The position numbers and the translations under genes were made by a program. Positions 5,630 to 7,287 of a stretch of DNA of 7,287 nucleotides are shown here, piece by piece. The notes beneath the pieces were generated by a model. The model was not told where the DNA came from. It saw only the letters and a program-made list of their open reading frames with translations, and searched no databases. The stretch's first letter is position 1, and every line of letters begins with the position of its first letter. Source of the DNA: Georgenia sp. (lineage in GTDB: Bacteria > Actinomycetota > Actinomycetes > Actinomycetales > Actinomycetaceae); the NCBI GenBank assembly GCA_027322565.1, contig DAHVRG010000283.1, positions 1 through 7,287 of the forward strand. Direction: 5' to 3'.

Positions 5630-6558
5630 GTCCGACGGCGTGGGGGGCGTTCGCGGGGCTGCTCGGTGGCCTCGGGACCATCCTCGTGGGCTGGCGGCTA
5701 CGAGCGATGCGACCTCGCCTGCCGGACCGCATCGCCCCGTACCTGCGGGAGCGCCCGGCCACGTCCGGACTCCTCCTCGAGCCCCGCACACACACTCCGT
5801 TCCCCACCCTGGAGGGCCTGCTCGCACCCCTCATGGCAGATGCCGGGCAGGTGCTCGAACGGCTCGGCAGCACCTCGCACAGCGTCCGACGCCGAATCGT
5901 GCTCTCCGGGTCGAGGCTCACCGTGGAGCAGTTCCGGCTCGAGCAGATGATGTGGGCGGTGCTCGGGCTCACCGCCGGCCTCCTGCTCGTCACGGTCGCC
6001 GGTGTCGCGGGCGGACTGAACCTGCTGGCCGGGACCGCCGTCGTCGTCGTCGCTGCGGCCGTCGGGGCAGTGGCGCGCGACCGGTGGTTGACGTACGCGG
6101 GGGGCCGGCACCAGCGCGGCCTGCTCGAGGAGCTGCCGGCGGTGGCAGAGCTGCTCGCGCTTGCCGTGAGTGCCGGCGAAGGGCCGACGGCAGCTCTCGA
6201 GAGGGTGGCGCGCACGACGCGTGGCGTCCTCACCGGCCAGCTCGAGGTCACGCTCGCTGAGGCACGCGCCGGGACACCGCTGGCGGTCGCGCTCGAGCGG
6301 CTCGCCGCGCGGACCTCGCAGCCGGCCGTGACCCGGTTCGCCGAGGGCATCGCCGTCGCCGTCGACCGAGGGACGCCGCTCGCCGACGTGCTGCGCGCCC
6401 AGGCGCACGACGCCCGCGAGGCCGCACGCCGCGAGCTGATGGAGACCGGAGGGAAGAAGGAGATCGCGATGATGATCCCCGTCGTCTTCCTCGTCCTGCC
6501 CGTGACCGTGCTCTTCGCCCTCTTCCCCGGGCTGGTGCTGCTGCAGGTGGGTCTATGA
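5626..6558 (+). CDS. tadC: TadC-like pilus assembly platform protein (T2SS F domain)
   Basis: A 310-residue inner-membrane protein, second half of the TadB/TadC platform. There is an N-terminal membrane segment (about 5-24), a polar stretch with a Pro-rich region, two adjacent membrane segments (about 108-128 and 132-150), the T2SS-F domain (about 165-275, beginning ELPAVAELLALAVSAGEGPT), and a C-terminal membrane segment (about 282-305). The conserved GGKKEIAMMIPVVFLVLPV leads into that last helix, as in TadC proteins. ATG 5626 overlaps the tadB stop (ATGA); a GGAGGAGG run at 5605-5612 lies 13 nt before, so coupling to tadB is likely. The stop lies 48 nt before the small pilin-position gene. 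Confidence 0.92.
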   Translation: MSPTAWGAFAGLLGGLGTILVGWRLRAMRPRLPDRIAPYLRERPATSGLLLEPRTHTPFPTLEGLLAPLMADAGQVLERLGSTSHSVRRRIVLSGSRLTVEQFRLEQMMWAVLGLTAGLLLVTVAGVAGGLNLLAGTAVVVVAAAVGAVARDRWLTYAGGRHQRGLLEELPAVAELLALAVSAGEGPTAALERVARTTRGVLTGQLEVTLAEARAGTPLAVALERLAARTSQPAVTRFAEGIAVAVDRGTPLADVLRAQAHDAREAARRELMETGGKKEIAMMIPVVFLVLPVTVLFALFPGLVLLQVGL

Positions 6559-6606
6559 GCCTGCGTGCGACTTCGACCGCTCCCGTCCACCACGAAGGAG
6601 ATCGAC

Positions 6607-6798
6607 ATGCGGCCGTTCCTCAGTACCTACCTGGCGGCCCTGCGCCGCCGCATCCTCAGCGACGAGCGTGGCGACGTCCCCGGCTGGGTGCTCGTGACGC
6701 TGATGACAGCAGGGCTGGTCATCGCCATCTGGCTCATCGCCGGACCGGCGCTGGTCACGGTGTTCGAGACGGCGATCCAGCGCGTCCTCGACTTCTAG
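6607..6798 (+). CDS. Small Flp-position membrane protein (63 aa)
   Basis: A 63-residue protein at the place of the Flp pilin, between tadC and tadE. It has a basic N-terminus (LRRRILSDERG), then one long membrane helix (about residues 27-50) and a short amphipathic end (VFETAIQRVLDF). This is the layout of a Flp-type pilin, presumably the major subunit. However, the expected prepilin-peptidase signature G|xxxxE is incomplete: after Gly22 come Asp-Val-Pro-Gly-Trp, so position +5 is Trp27, not Glu. It may be processed differently or not at all. I chose ATG 6607 because the strong ribosome-binding site GAAGGAG (6594-6600) lies 6 nt before; this is the strongest initiation signal in the operon and fits high expression. 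A longer reading from GTG 6565 is unlikely. Confidence 0.8.
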   Translation: MRPFLSTYLAALRRRILSDERGDVPGWVLVTLMTAGLVIAIWLIAGPALVTVFETAIQRVLDF

Positions 6799-6812
6799 GG
6801 CGCCTCACGCCC
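6798..6812 (+). other. Stem-loop at the stop codon of the Flp-position gene
   Basis: GGGCG (6798-6802) and CGCCC (6808-6812) form a perfect 5-bp stem with a 5-nt loop, starting on the last base of the TAG stop. No T run follows, so full termination is unlikely. Such a hairpin could protect the upstream pilin mRNA from 3' decay and so favour pilin over the minor subunits, or mask initiation of the next gene. It is short enough to be chance. Confidence 0.25.
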
Positions 6813-7172
6813 GAGGACGGGGCAGCGGTCGTCGAGTTCGTGCTCGTGTCGATCCTCCTCGTCACGGTCCTGCTCGGTGTCCTGCAGCTGACGCTGGCAC
6901 TGCACGTACGCAACACCGTGGTCGATGCCGCCGGTGAGGGGGCTCGTCACGGAGCCCTGGCAGGCAGCTCTCCCGAGGCGGGCGCGGCGCGGACCCAGGA
7001 GCTGGTCACGGCCGCCCTCCACGCGCGCTATGGCCGGGACGTCACTGCCCGGGTGGTCGAGGAGGATGGGCTCACACTCGTCGAGGTGACCGTCCGGGCG
7101 CCCCTGCCGGTGCTCGGGCTGCTCGGGCCGTCCGGGGCCATGACCGCAAGCGGACGGGCGGTGCAGGAGTGA
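6798..7172 (+). CDS. tadE: TadE-like pseudopilin (start codon unresolved)
   Basis: The recognisable protein reads RLTPEDGAAVVEFVLVSI from 6801 and runs about 123 residues. It has the class III prepilin motif G|AAVVEF with Glu at +5, a membrane helix just after it (about 20 residues), HVRNTVVDAAGEGARHGA, and a beta-rich periplasmic part. This matches TadE, a minor pseudopilin. The left boundary given is where homology-like sequence begins, not a proven start. There is no ATG, GTG or TTG in this frame between ATG 6555 and GTG 6840. ATG 6555 overlaps the tadC stop (ATGA) but would add 80-odd Pro/Arg/His-rich residues lying out of frame across the whole small pilin gene; GTG 6840 would remove the processing motif. 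Either a rare start codon, a mutated start (GGG at 6798-6800 is one base from GTG) or a sequence error is involved. Confidence 0.8.
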   Translation, partial: GRLTPEDGAAVVEFVLVSILLVTVLLGVLQLTLALHVRNTVVDAAGEGARHGALAGSSPEAGAARTQELVTAALHARYGRDVTARVVEEDGLTLVEVTVRAPLPVLGLLGPSGAMTASGRAVQE

Positions 7173-7287
7173 GTGCTGTCTGGACCCTGCTGAGACGCGT
7201 GCGAAGCGAGGAGAGCGGAAACGCGATAGTCGAGTTTCTCGCCGTGACACTGGTGCTGCTCCTCCCGCTCGTCTACCTCGTGCTCAC
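7169..7287 (+). CDS. Second TadE/TadF-like pseudopilin (partial, runs off window end)
   Basis: Thirty-nine complete codons are present. The protein begins VSAVWTLLRRVRSEESG, then NAIVEFLAVTLVLLLPLVYL: a short basic stretch, the prepilin-peptidase motif with Gly17 and Glu22 at +5, and a membrane helix. This is the N-terminus of a TadE/TadF-type minor pseudopilin, distinct from the previous one. GTG 7169 overlaps the TGA of the tadE gene (GTGA), so translation is probably coupled. The periplasmic domain lies beyond the window, so TadE and TadF types cannot be separated. Confidence 0.8.
   Translation, partial: MSAVWTLLRRVRSEESGNAIVEFLAVTLVLLLPLVYLVL

Noticed and set aside
6785..6800. Programmed -1 frameshift joining the small pilin-position gene to tadE.
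   Set aside because: The bases before the TAG (CGACTTC) do not form a slippery heptamer, and the pilin ends in a normal-looking C-terminus.
1..7287. tRNA, rRNA, CRISPR array or insertion sequence.
   Set aside because: I saw no regularly spaced repeats, transposase motifs, terminal inverted repeats with target duplications, or RNA gene landmarks on either strand.

Overview
The window is very GC-rich, with dense G/C third codon positions, GTG and TTG starts, short start/stop overlaps and at least one apparently leaderless start. Together with the gene families present, this points to a high-GC actinobacterium, plausibly of the Micrococcales type. The species cannot be named from the sequence.

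Left part (1-1593, minus strand): a secreted CAP/SCP-domain protein, cut off by the window start, preceded by a GlxA-type regulator (DJ-1/PfpI-like domain plus AraC helix-turn-helix). The gap between them contains two inverted repeats. The regulator appears to be transcribed from a leaderless promoter and is divergent from the next gene.

Middle (1688-3419, plus strand): an orphan QueC-like PP-loop protein with a complete four-cysteine zinc site but no preQ0 pathway genes beside it. A 17-codon ORF with a strong ribosome-binding site follows; its stop overlaps the start of a decayed FtsH relative. That relic keeps the N-terminal membrane segment (interrupted by TGA), has lost the whole AAA ATPase domain, changes frame once, and then continues as a well preserved M41 zinc-peptidase domain with HEAGH and the third-ligand Asp intact.

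Right part (3468-7287, plus strand): a Tad/Flp-type pilus or secretion operon behind a good sigma70-like promoter (CTGACA, 17 bp, TAGGTT), with an 8-bp-arm inverted repeat against the -35. The order is tadA/cpaF ATPase, tadB-like and tadC-like inner-membrane platform proteins, a 63-residue Flp-position small membrane protein, a TadE-like pseudopilin, and a second TadE/TadF-like pseudopilin cut by the window end. The genes are tightly coupled: GAGG 5 nt before tadB, ATGA between tadB and tadC, and GTGA between the two pseudopilins. The expected logic is that the TadA ATPase drives the TadB/TadC platform to assemble the small Flp-like subunit, with TadE/TadF as minor pseudopilins. No TadZ, CpaB/RcpC or prepilin peptidase gene is seen in the window.

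Most notable oddities: the AAA-less FtsH relic; a Flp-position protein lacking the Glu+5 of prepilins although both pseudopilins keep it; a tadE reading frame with no usable start codon where the protein should begin; and the orphan QueC-like protein. I found no convincing new multi-gene system.
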